From: CALMEH01 sp031409875
Lineage (GTDB): Bacteria; Acidobacteriota; Blastocatellia; Pyrinomonadales; Pyrinomonadaceae
Reading direction: 5' to 3'
Assembly: GCA_031409875.1 (NCBI GenBank)
Contig: JANNYB010000133.1
Span: forward strand, 1 to 64,000
DNA length: 64,000 nucleotides
This document shows positions 52,808 to 60,565 of this stretch, in pieces; the first letter of the stretch is position 1; the number at the start of each line of letters is the position of its first letter. The translations under genes were made by a program, and so were the position numbers. The notes beneath the pieces were generated by a model. That model saw nothing but the letters and a program-made list of their open reading frames with translations, was not told where the DNA came from and ran no database searches.

Positions 52808-53211
52808 AACCCGCCATTATTGATACTGACACAACCTCTTACTTTTTTCGCAACAATGCCAATGTCGTGGCTAAACTTGAAGAATATTTGCAAGAACACG
52901 GCTTCGTTTATCTCAGCGTGGTAACATATTACGAAGTTCTCAACGGATTGTATTTCAAAGACGCAAAAAATCAATTGGCACAATTTGAAAAATTCATAAA
53001 ACTCAATCAAGTTCTGCCGCTTACCAACCAAATTGCTCGAAAATCAGCTAAACTATATGCCGAATTGCGTAGAAAAGGACATAACATCGGACATAACGAT
53101 GTCTTGATTGCAGGGACGGCAATCGTCAATGACTTAACCTTAATAACGAACAACGTCCGCCATTTTTCCAGAATTAAAGAGTTGGACATTGACAATTGGG
53201 CGGAAGAATAA
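52804..53211 (+). CDS. PIN-domain toxin VapC
   Basis: 135 aa. Catalytic acids are seen in PAIIDTDTTSYFF (first Asp), SVVTYYEVLNGL (Glu), HNIGHNDVLIAGTAIV (Asp) and LTLITNNVRHFSRI (late Asn/Asp position). It encodes a presumed tRNA/rRNA endonuclease, intact and translationally coupled to the antitoxin. The downstream convergent small gene may be unrelated. Confidence 0.92.
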   Translation: MKPAIIDTDTTSYFFRNNANVVAKLEEYLQEHGFVYLSVVTYYEVLNGLYFKDAKNQLAQFEKFIKLNQVLPLTNQIARKSAKLYAELRRKGHNIGHNDVLIAGTAIVNDLTLITNNVRHFSRIKELDIDNWAEE

Positions 53212-53256
53212 AGCTGAGATTTTAATAAAGAAGCAAATCGTTGCGAAGTTTTCCGA

Positions 53257-53391
53257 TTAACCGCCGAAGATTTTTTTGAAATCAACTTTGATGCCTTCGG
53301 TTTCGATGGTTTGAACGGATAATTTTTCTTCGCCGTTTTTGGTGGTAACGAAGATTGTTTCGGTGATAATTTCTTCGAGTTCGGCTAACAT
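53257..53391 (-). CDS. 44-aa small protein, repeated in the island
   Basis: ATG 53391, with GAGG about 10 nt upstream, to TAA at 53257. The product has the core TETIFVTTKNGEEKLSVQTI and ends KVDFKKIFGG. A second, less complete copy is at 51407-51526. Conservation at the protein level in both copies and the ribosome site support a real gene. The function is unknown; it is short, beta-strand rich and charged. Confidence 0.55.
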   Translation of the reverse strand: MLAELEEIITETIFVTTKNGEEKLSVQTIETEGIKVDFKKIFGG

Positions 53392-53451
53392 TTTTTTTAC
53401 CTCAAATTTAATGAATTAATTATCTCATAGAAAAATTGATATGAAAAGAAA

Positions 53452-53832
53452 TTAAAGCGGTTGTCGTCCGGCGAAACCTGTGTCGGTTTCGTGCCACCAT
53501 TCTAATTTATCGCTGTCGCCGAATTGCCAGCAGAGGAGGACGATGCGACCTTCGCGGAGGGAAGGGAAATCTATTAAGCCGCGTGTGTAATCTTTTAGTT
53601 GGATGCCGAGTTCGTGGATTTCGGTGGTGTGTTTGCCGATTTCGTAGAGCGATTTAACGTATTCCGAGCCGCCGGACATTCCGCCGCCGCCGGATTCGTT
53701 GCCTGCCGTTGCCGCCGCTCTTGCAGATTCGCGGTAGAGCGACATTTTTTCGTATTCACGTTTTATTTTTTCGAGCTGCGGGCGCACGAATGTGAGTATT
53801 TCGTTGGCTTCGCTGACGGTGAAAAGTTTCAT
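53452..53832 (-). CDS. DUF2203 family protein
   Basis: 126 aa. It begins KLFTVSEANEILTFVRPQLE, the family hallmark, has a Gly-rich centre (NESGGGGMSGG), and ends with the conserved DFPSLREGRIVLLCWQFGDS and EWWHETDTGFAGRQPL. It is a helical hairpin followed by a conserved tail; the function is unknown. The promoter region upstream is occupied by a palindromic element. Confidence 0.9.
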   Translation of the reverse strand: MKLFTVSEANEILTFVRPQLEKIKREYEKMSLYRESARAAATAGNESGGGGMSGGSEYVKSLYEIGKHTTEIHELGIQLKDYTRGLIDFPSLREGRIVLLCWQFGDSDKLEWWHETDTGFAGRQPL

Positions 53833-53839
53833 AGCTTTT

Positions 53840-53975
53840 GTTTTGAGTCCCGCCTTTAGGCGGCTTTCCGCAAGCGAAGCGAGGCGGAAATTCGTTACAA
53901 AGTAAAGTTTTGAATTGTAACGTGAAACCGCACCGCTTCGCTTGCGGAAAGCCGCCTAAAGGCGGGACTCAGAAC
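53840..53975. repeat. Palindromic element, TTTTGAGTCC family, copy 3
   Basis: GTTTTGAGTCCCGCCTTTAG against the inverted CTAAAGGCGGGACTCAGAAC, with an inner palindrome (TTTCCGCAAGCGAAGCG...). It fills the gap between DUF2203 and the NYN gene, 2 bp past the NYN stop. Confidence 0.9.
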
Positions 53976-53977
53976 TT

Positions 53978-54664
53978 TTATCTTTCGTCTTTGATGCGAA
54001 CTAAATCGCGGAAGTTTTCGAGTTCTTCGTCGGCAAAATCGGTGTCGAAATGCGAAATCGGTTGGCGGATAATTTCGGGTGGCGGCATTTCGTCGGGCGG
54101 AATAAATGACGGCACATCGTAACTTCCGGTTTGCGAAATATCTTTGCGGACGAGTTCGTGAATGTCGCCCAAATCAATGAAAAAATCGGCAACATCAATC
54201 AAACGCGGCGCGGTATTTGAACGAAATCCGGCAACTTCGACGCGGCAACCTTTATATGCCACAGCATTCAACGCATACACAAAATCTTCATCGCCCGAAA
54301 CCAAAACCGCCGTGTCGTATCTGCCCGCGAGCGAGAGCATATCAACCGCGATTTCGACATCGAGATTTGCTTTGCGCGTGCCGTCGTAGAAGGTTTTGAG
54401 TTCTTTCTGAATAACGCGAAAACCGTTGCGCCGCATCCATAAAAGAAAACCTTGCTGACGTTCCGCGCCCGCATCAACGCCGGTGTAAAAAAAGGCGCGA
54501 AGAAGCCTGCCGTCTCCGAGAAGAACGCGCAGAAGTTTGTTGTAATCTATATCAATATTATGAAATCTGGCGGCGTGGAAGAGATTGTTTCCATCAATAA
54601 AAACCGCCACTCGTCCGCGATGTCCGAACTGCCAAGACGAGTTGGCACTCATATCAAACTGCAT
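53978..54664 (-). CDS. NYN-domain (LabA-like) putative ribonuclease
   Basis: 228 aa. The PIN-like NYN fold has acidic residues in RVAVFIDGNNLFHAARFH, LDVEIAVDMLSLAGRYD and AVLVSGDEDFVYALNAVAYK. The following VADFFIDLGDI completes the domain, and the C-terminal 50 residues are disordered and acidic. NYN proteins are generally RNases in RNA processing or silencing. It starts at MQFDMSANSSWQFGHRGR; the inner Met (MSANSS) is also possible. Confidence 0.92.
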   Translation of the reverse strand: MQFDMSANSSWQFGHRGRVAVFIDGNNLFHAARFHNIDIDYNKLLRVLLGDGRLLRAFFYTGVDAGAERQQGFLLWMRRNGFRVIQKELKTFYDGTRKANLDVEIAVDMLSLAGRYDTAVLVSGDEDFVYALNAVAYKGCRVEVAGFRSNTAPRLIDVADFFIDLGDIHELVRKDISQTGSYDVPSFIPPDEMPPPEIIRQPISHFDTDFADEELENFRDLVRIKDER

Positions 54665-55239
54665 TAATTCAAAACCTTTATGATAAAATTCTAAGATATT
54701 CTGAAAAGCAGTCGAAATCGGTAAAAAAACGGGGAAATTTCCTACCTTAACTTTTGAATTTTCAATAAATTAAATTATAAAATAAGCCTCTTTGTTATAT
54801 TATTGTCCTGTTTTTCTAAAAATTTGACTGCTATAAAAAAAACTACTAATTAAAAGTAATAATAGTTTGCCTTTTTCACGGATAATTGGCAAGTAAAACA
54901 TTGCAAAGCCGGTAATGCCACAGTCGAAAGTTAGAAGCTCAAATTAGTTTATTTTGGTTTTTGTCGCTGAAAGCGACGAACATTATAGCCTAGCGAGAAT
55001 CGCTAGGAAAATGTGGCAAATGCGCCCGCTCGCTGAAGGCGAGCAACAATTACCGTGCGTTTTTTGTTCGTCGCTTTCAGCGACGGAAAATCTTATAAAT
55101 GCTGACCTAGCGATTCTCGCTAGGCTATAATGTTAGTCGCTTTCAGCGACGAAAATTGATAGATGAGAGATAATAGCTGATAGATTTAGTCGCAAACCTG
55201 AATTTTTGATTTAACTAAAGTCTGCGCTACATTAACTTT
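54665..55239. other. 575-bp gene-free gap with family-A element
   Basis: AT-rich left part without ORFs. A MITE-like element occupies 54963-55150. A short leader follows before the next gene. No RNA gene is recognised. Confidence 0.6.
54963..55150. mobile_element. MITE-like palindromic element, family A copy 2
   Basis: 188 bp. Ends GTCGCTGAAAGCGAC and inner block TATAGCCTAGCGAGAATCGC, with the inverted partner CCTAGCGATTCTCGCTAGGC at the right. Nearly the same ends and length as 6598-6782, but the middles differ. Confidence 0.85.
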
Positions 55240-56247
55240 ATGGAAAAAAAAGCCGAAAAGATTCACGATGAAGATTGGCTGAAAAAGTTGCCTGTGTTGA
55301 CGGAAGAAATTGCGTTTAAGCCTGAAGAAATGGTTGTTTGCGGTTCGTGTCAGCGGACGAGTCCGCCAACTCGCGTGAAGTGTTTTTATTGCGGAAAAGA
55401 ACTTGAAATTAGCGCGGAACAAGCCAAAAACATCAAAACGAATTTGCGAAAATTGGAGGCTTGGGAAAAAGGTTTTAATTTGATTTACAAGCCGGACGAC
55501 AAAGAAAAATCTACGGTTGAAGCGGCAAAAATTGTTAATCTCGAAACCGCGACGCTCGAAAAAATCTGTGCGGCGCAGACGGCTTTGCCTTTGGCGCGTG
55601 TCGAATCTGAAAAAGAAGCCGAAATTATCGGCGAAAGATTGCGTGAATTCGGTTTTGACACTTTAATTTTGAGCGATGAAAAATTGGCGGCGAACAAAAT
55701 GCCGCAACGTCTGCGCGGCGTGGAATTTTGGGACGACAAGTTGATTTTAGTGCTTTTTAATACGAGCGAAATCGTAGAAATTGATGTTCAAGATTTGGTT
55801 TTAATGGTTTCCGGCGCAATTTTCGAGCGCACGACAAGTTCAATCGAAGATCGCAAAAAAGGCGAGAATATATTGCTTAAATCAAGTGAAACGGCTTCGG
55901 ACGAAATGCTTTTCGATATTTACAGCCGTGTTGATGCGGAAGGCTTCCGCGTGTTTGCCAAAGGTTTTGATTTTTCTTCGCTCGAAACGGAAAAGGCTTT
56001 GACGGCGAACGAAAATCTGAAAAAACTTGCGGAAAAATTAAAATCCGTTGCGCCGAATCTGAAAACGATTGAAAATTATGTGTCCGTGCGCGAAAGTTTG
56101 GCAAGCGTTTGGGAAGCCGAAGAAATGAAGGATTCAAAAGGTTTGACGCGCCACAAATTCGGTAAATTTAATCTGGAAAATGTCACAAAAGTCAGTAATT
56201 GGACGCAATTTAATAAATTTTCGCGCCTTCAATGGCACATCTTATGA
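55240..56247 (+). CDS. Hypothetical zinc-ribbon protein
   Basis: 335 aa. Two CxxC pairs (VVCGSCQRTSPPTRVKCFYCGK) near residue 35-50 form a zinc ribbon. The remainder is alpha/beta (VESEKEAEIIGERLREFGFD; LILVLFNTSEIVEIDVQDLV). Not a family I can name. It overlaps the start of rlmB by 16 bp, so the two are probably one transcript. Confidence 0.75.
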   Translation: MEKKAEKIHDEDWLKKLPVLTEEIAFKPEEMVVCGSCQRTSPPTRVKCFYCGKELEISAEQAKNIKTNLRKLEAWEKGFNLIYKPDDKEKSTVEAAKIVNLETATLEKICAAQTALPLARVESEKEAEIIGERLREFGFDTLILSDEKLAANKMPQRLRGVEFWDDKLILVLFNTSEIVEIDVQDLVLMVSGAIFERTTSSIEDRKKGENILLKSSETASDEMLFDIYSRVDAEGFRVFAKGFDFSSLETEKALTANENLKKLAEKLKSVAPNLKTIENYVSVRESLASVWEAEEMKDSKGLTRHKFGKFNLENVTKVSNWTQFNKFSRLQWHIL

Positions 56248-57107
56248 AGTCAAAAGTAAAAAGTAAAAAGGCAAAATTTGAACCGCAGCGACGCGGAGAA
56301 ACGGAGAAAAGAGAGTTTGAGAAAAGTTCTTCGAGTTCGCGGATTATTTTCGGTTTGCTGCCGGTTTTAGAAGCCTTACGCGCAAACTCGCGGCGCGTGG
56401 AAAAAATTCTGATTGCCGATGGTGCGCGTGAACATCGAATTGCGGAAATCATTGATTTAGCGAGAGAGAATCGTATTCTATTTCAGAAAATGCCGCGCGA
56501 AAATTTGGCAAAATTGATTGACGCGGGCGCAAATCATCAAGGCGTAATCGCGTTTGCGGCGGCGGCTGATTACACGGATGCGGACAAACTTTTAGAAGAA
56601 ATTTTTGCTAAAGAAAATCCTCTGGTTTTGATTTTGGACGGCGTGGAAGATCCGCGAAATCTGGGTGCGATTTTGCGGACGGCAGAATGCGCGGGCGTTG
56701 ACGGCACGTTTATTCCCGAACATCGCGCCGCCTCGTTGACCGAAACCGTTGTCAAAACTTCTGCCGGAGCGACCGAATATGTAAAAATTGCGAAGGCGAA
56801 AAACCTGAATCGTTTGATTGAAGAATTGAAAAAGAATAATATTTGGGTTGTCGGCACAAGCGGCGACGCGAAAATGAATTATACCGATTGGGATTGGACG
56901 CAAAAAACCGCGCTGGTTTTAGGAAGCGAAGGAAAAGGCTTGCATCGGCTCGTTGCTGAAAATTGCGATGCGCTCGTAAAAATTCCGATGCGCGGAAAAA
57001 TTGAAAGTTTGAACGTCTCGGTTGCCGCCGGCGTATTGCTTTTCGAGGCAAACCGCCAAAGGCAAGAAAGTGAGAAAGTGAGAAAGGGAGAAGAGGAGAA
57101 ATCGTAA
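56232..57107 (+). CDS. rlmB: 23S rRNA 2'-O-methyltransferase RlmB (TrmH/SpoU family)
   Basis: 291 aa. The N-terminal substrate-binding domain starts at RIIFGLLPVLEALRANSRRV. The SPOUT core has motif 1 LVLILDGVEDPRNLGAILRT, motif 2 LVLGSEGKGLHRLVAENCD and motif 3 IPMRGKIESLNVSVAAGVLL. It methylates a guanosine ribose in the 23S peptidyl-transferase region. The first 33 residues (KSKVKSKKAKFE ...) and the last 18 (QESEKVRKGEEEKS) come from simple repeats (GTAAAAA and GAGAAAG) and are probably dispensable. The start could be ATG 56232 or 56244. Confidence 0.92.
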   Translation: MAHLMKSKVKSKKAKFEPQRRGETEKREFEKSSSSSRIIFGLLPVLEALRANSRRVEKILIADGAREHRIAEIIDLARENRILFQKMPRENLAKLIDAGANHQGVIAFAAAADYTDADKLLEEIFAKENPLVLILDGVEDPRNLGAILRTAECAGVDGTFIPEHRAASLTETVVKTSAGATEYVKIAKAKNLNRLIEELKKNNIWVVGTSGDAKMNYTDWDWTQKTALVLGSEGKGLHRLVAENCDALVKIPMRGKIESLNVSVAAGVLLFEANRQRQESEKVRKGEEEKS

Positions 57108-57159
57108 GTTTGAAGTTCGATTGTCTTTTGCAACGAACAAATAACGACTAACAAATATT

Positions 57160-57714
57160 ATGTTTTGCCCTAAATGTGGAACACAAAATCCTGAAACAGG
57201 AAGATTTTGCCGTTCGTGCGGCGCGGATTTGGGAAATGTTACGGCGGCACTTTCGGGGAAATTGCCGCAACCGCAAAAACTCGTCAATGACAAAGGCAAA
57301 CCCGTAAGCTGGGAAAGCGCGATTACCAAATTTTTTATGGGTTTGGCTTTTCTGACGGTTTCGATTGTTTTGGGCGTATCGGGAATGGCGGGCGGAAAAG
57401 ATTGGTGGTTTTGGATGTTGATTCCGGCGTTTGCAATGCTCGGAAGCGGTGTCGCGCAATATGTCCAAATTAAAAAAAGCGAATCGCAAAGCGTTAATTT
57501 TGCACCGCAAAACACGCAAAATATAATTTCTTCCGCGCCGCAAAACGCCGCACTTCCGCCAACGCAAACCGAATATGTTTCAATGGATAATTCGCGCTAC
57601 AAAACCGGCGATCTCGTGCCGCCGAGCATCATCGAAAACACGACGCGCCATCTCGAAATGGATTCCGAAGGCGAAACTATGACGCTTCCGAAACCGGAAG
57701 CAAGTAAAAAGTAA
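57160..57714 (+). CDS. Tandem zinc-ribbon membrane protein, copy 1
   Basis: 184 aa. Starts MFCPKCGTQNPETGRFCRSC (double CxxC ribbon), then GADLGNVTAALSGK. Two membrane helices follow (FFMGLAFLTVSIVLGVSGMA; WFWMLIPAFAMLGSGVAQYV), then a Pro/Gln linker and the conserved tail ENTTRHLEMDSEGETMTLPK. The closest relatives are the two following genes. It probably senses or anchors something at the membrane; the role is unknown. Confidence 0.8.
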   Translation: MFCPKCGTQNPETGRFCRSCGADLGNVTAALSGKLPQPQKLVNDKGKPVSWESAITKFFMGLAFLTVSIVLGVSGMAGGKDWWFWMLIPAFAMLGSGVAQYVQIKKSESQSVNFAPQNTQNIISSAPQNAALPPTQTEYVSMDNSRYKTGDLVPPSIIENTTRHLEMDSEGETMTLPKPEASKK

Positions 57715-57776
57715 AAAGTAAAAAGTAAAAAATTAAGAGCAACGAACCACGAACCACTAACCACGAACTAATATTT

Positions 57777-58331
57777 ATGTTTTGTCCGAAATGTGCAACT
57801 GAAAATCCTGATAACGGTAAATTCTGCCGTTCGTGCGGAATTGATTTAGGCAATGTTTCGGCGGCTTTGGCAGGTAAGTCGTCGGCATTGCAATATACGG
57901 TTGACCCTAGAAAAAGAGGTGTTAGCTGGGAAATTTCCATTACTAAAATGTTCACGGGCGCGGCTTTTCTGGTGGTTGCTTTGATTCTGGGATTTGTCGG
58001 AAAATTCGGGGCGGACAATTGGTGGTTTTGGCTATTGATTCCCGCATTTGGATTGCTTAGTAGCGGAATTGCCCAAGCGGTTCAATTGAAAAAATTGGAA
58101 AAACTCGAAGCTGATTTTTCTCCGCAAAACCCGCAAAACACAATTTCATCACCGCAAAATAATAATGCTTTACCGCCGATTCAGACCGATTATGCTGTTT
58201 CGCCAAGACAATCTTTATACGAAACGGACGATTTAGTTATTCAGCCGAGCGTAACAGAAAACACGACACGGAATTTGGAAATGAATTCTGAAGGCAAAAC
58301 GATGACTTTGTCGAAAAAACAGGAGAATTAG
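57777..58331 (+). CDS. Tandem zinc-ribbon membrane protein, copy 2
   Basis: 184 aa. MFCPKCATENPDNGKFCRSC, GIDLGNVSAALAGK, helices MFTGAAFLVVALILGFVGK and WFWLLIPAFGLLSSGIAQAV, and the tail ENTTRNLEMNSEGKTMTLSK. It is separated from copy 1 by GTAAAAA and ACGAACCACGAACC simple repeats. Most similar to copy 1. Confidence 0.8.
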   Translation: MFCPKCATENPDNGKFCRSCGIDLGNVSAALAGKSSALQYTVDPRKRGVSWEISITKMFTGAAFLVVALILGFVGKFGADNWWFWLLIPAFGLLSSGIAQAVQLKKLEKLEADFSPQNPQNTISSPQNNNALPPIQTDYAVSPRQSLYETDDLVIQPSVTENTTRNLEMNSEGKTMTLSKKQEN

Positions 58332-58335
58332 GTTT

Positions 58336-58878
58336 ATGTTTTGTCCGAAATGTGGAATTGAAAATCCTGATAACGGTAAATTTTGCCGTTCGTGCGGAGC
58401 TGATTTGAGCAATGTTTTGGCGGTTGTCGAAGGGAAATTTTCGGTAGAAAATGTGGCTTCGTCCGAAGATTCTTCGGCGGAACTTTACAGCACCTCGATT
58501 AGAAATATAATTCTCGGATTCGGGTTTTTAACGGCGGCGGTTTTTCTTTTCACGATTCCACCGAATAACGGAATTTTATGGCTTTTGGCAATGATTACAG
58601 GTTTTTGTCTGCTGGCTTCGGGCATCAGTCGTTGGGTAAAAGCCGATGCGTTGAAAAAGGAACGCACATTGCGCGGTAATGTTCCGAAACAACCAATATT
58701 TACTGCAACTCAACCAAATAAAGAACTTCCGCCGACGCAAACCGATTACGTCAAACCGCAAAAATCAATTTACCAAACCGAAGATTTAGCCGTCGAACCT
58801 CAAAGCGTTACCGAAGAAACAACGCGCCAACTCGAAATGAAAGCCAAAAGCGAAACGATGAATTCGCCGGAGAAATAA
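58336..58878 (+). CDS. Tandem zinc-ribbon membrane protein, copy 3
   Basis: 180 aa. MFCPKCGIENPDNGKFCRSC and GADLSNVLAVVEGK, then helices IILGFGFLTAAVFLFTIPP and ILWLLAMITGFCLLASGISR, and the tail EETTRQLEMKAKSETMNSPE. It follows copy 2 by 4 bp, so they are co-transcribed. The N-terminal ribbon is nearly the same as in copy 2, while the middle has diverged. Confidence 0.8.
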   Translation: MFCPKCGIENPDNGKFCRSCGADLSNVLAVVEGKFSVENVASSEDSSAELYSTSIRNIILGFGFLTAAVFLFTIPPNNGILWLLAMITGFCLLASGISRWVKADALKKERTLRGNVPKQPIFTATQPNKELPPTQTDYVKPQKSIYQTEDLAVEPQSVTEETTRQLEMKAKSETMNSPEK

Positions 58879-58928
58879 TTTATGCCCACGAGAATATATT
58901 TGGCGGTGAATTAAAAATTGAAGTAAAA

Positions 58929-59234
58929 TTGTCTGAAGAGGAATTGAATATGGTTAAAATGCAGGAAGCGATGGGACTTGCAAAGTCTTTTATAATTAAA
59001 AATAGCGGAGTAAAACAAGGATTTCATTTAGAAGAAGCCTTTTTCAATAAAAATGAAAACATTTGGAAAGTAACTTACAGTTTTTTTCAAAAAAATGATG
59101 CGCTGAATACGCTTCAAGAGTTAGCCGGAATAGAAGGCAGAAGAGTTTATCGAACGGTTGAAATAGACAATGAAAACGGAGAAATTCTCGGAATGAAAGC
59201 CGGTTTCGGCTCGAATTTGGGCGTTATCGTATGA
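58929..59234 (+). CDS. Putative antitoxin/partner of the PIN-like gene
   Basis: 101 aa from TTG 58929; ATG 58950 with AGAGGA upstream is an alternative. The frame is open further upstream without a clear start, so the N-terminus is uncertain. No known motif; a helix (MVKMQEAMGLAKSFIIKNSG) is followed by strands (VYRTVEIDNENGEILGMKAG). It overlaps the next gene by 4 bp, which suggests a coupled pair. Confidence 0.6.
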   Translation: MSEEELNMVKMQEAMGLAKSFIIKNSGVKQGFHLEEAFFNKNENIWKVTYSFFQKNDALNTLQELAGIEGRRVYRTVEIDNENGEILGMKAGFGSNLGVIV

Positions 59235-59710
59235 CCAGTTATGTAAAAAAACTGATTCAAAAATATAAATTCAAAGGTCTTTTGACAGATACGAATCTGC
59301 TTTTGCTTTATCTTGTCGGTTCTTTCGATATTGAGTTAATTAGAAATTTCAAAAGAACATCACATTATTCGATTGATGATTTTTATATCGTATCCGATTT
59401 TTTGAAATTATTTGAAAGGAAAATAGTTACTCCGCACATACTCACGGAGGTCAGCGATTTTATTGATAACCGGCGCGAATTACAAATATTGTTGAAAACT
59501 TTTATCGAAAAAGGGTTAGAAGAAAAATTTACTAAAAGTGAGATAATTGTTCAAAACAAAGAGTTTATCAATTTCGGCTTGGCAGATACGGCAACAATGG
59601 AGATTGCCAAAAATTCTTACTTGATTTTTACTGATGACAATCCCCTTTACGGACTTTTGCTCAATTCAGACATTGATGCCGTAAATTTATCTTTGCTTCG
59701 GGAAATCTAA
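59231..59710 (+). CDS. PIN-like domain protein
   Basis: 159 aa. The PIN signature acids appear in KGLLTDTNLLLLYLVG, TPHILTEVSDFI, FGLADTATMEIAKNS and LIFTDDNPLYGLLL, so a nuclease activity is likely. It is longer than usual VapC toxins because of an N-terminal helix. The overlap with the upstream small gene suggests a toxin-antitoxin-like or immunity pair. It ends 4 bp into the convergent SDR gene. Confidence 0.75.
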   Translation: MTSYVKKLIQKYKFKGLLTDTNLLLLYLVGSFDIELIRNFKRTSHYSIDDFYIVSDFLKLFERKIVTPHILTEVSDFIDNRRELQILLKTFIEKGLEEKFTKSEIIVQNKEFINFGLADTATMEIAKNSYLIFTDDNPLYGLLLNSDIDAVNLSLLREI

Positions 59711-60546
59711 CTTTTCTTTCGCAAATCGAGCCGATGACCGGAAAGGCGTTCGATTATTTTCAGGTATTTTTTCGGGAAAAGACGCGAAACGTAATTTATT
59801 GCGTGAGCGTCTTTGCCGATTAAGATTCGCGGATTTTTGGCTTTTATGCCTTTTATAATCGTTTCGGCGGCTTGTTCGGGCGTGGTTATGGCGACTTTAT
59901 CGAAAAATTTTACGCCTTGCGTTTTGAATTCTTCGGGCGTGTTTTCGCCAATGCGCGAATTGCGGGCGATGTTGGTTTTGATGCCGCCGGGATGAACGCT
60001 CGAAACGCGGACGTTTGTGTCTTCGAGTTCGTGGCGCAAAGATTCGGTAAAGCCGCGAACGGCGAATTTACTCGAACAATAAGCGGTTTGTTCGGGCGGC
60101 GCGACGAGTCCGAAAACGCTGGAAATGTTGACGATATGCGCTGATTCTTGCTCGCGTAAAACAGGCAAAAAAACTTTACAGCCGTAAATCACGCCCCAAA
60201 AATTTATTGACATCAACCATTCAAAATCTTCCAGCGAAATTTGCTCGAAAGTTCCAATAAGCCCGACTCCGGCATTGTTTATCAAATGCGTTGCGCGTCC
60301 GTGTTTTGCTAAAACTTCCGTTTTCAAACGCTCGATTTCCGCGAGTTTTGAAGTGTCAACGAGATGCGCCGAAACCGCAACGCCAAGTTTGTCAACCATT
60401 TCCGCTGTTTCGGTTAAACCGTTTTCATTAACATCCGAAATCGAAATTCCGGCAATTTTTTCCTGTGCGAAACGCACGGCAAGCGCACGCCCGATACCTG
60501 AACTCGCGCCCGTAATCACGGCAACGCTATTTTTTGAAAGTGTCAT
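59707..60546 (-). CDS. SDR family NAD(P)-dependent oxidoreductase
   Basis: 279 aa. The Rossmann cofactor site is VAVITGASSGIGRALAVRFA (TGxxxGxG), followed by NNAGVGLIGTFEQ, the catalytic Ser in VNISSVFGLVAPPEQ, and Tyr-Lys in AYCSSKFAVRGFTESLRHEL (YxxxK). HPGGIKTNIARNSR follows. It is a classical short-chain dehydrogenase of unknown substrate. Confidence 0.93.
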   Translation of the reverse strand: MTLSKNSVAVITGASSGIGRALAVRFAQEKIAGISISDVNENGLTETAEMVDKLGVAVSAHLVDTSKLAEIERLKTEVLAKHGRATHLINNAGVGLIGTFEQISLEDFEWLMSINFWGVIYGCKVFLPVLREQESAHIVNISSVFGLVAPPEQTAYCSSKFAVRGFTESLRHELEDTNVRVSSVHPGGIKTNIARNSRIGENTPEEFKTQGVKFFDKVAITTPEQAAETIIKGIKAKNPRILIGKDAHAINYVSRLFPKKYLKIIERLSGHRLDLRKKS

Positions 60547-60565
60547 AAATATCTCGAATTTGAAA

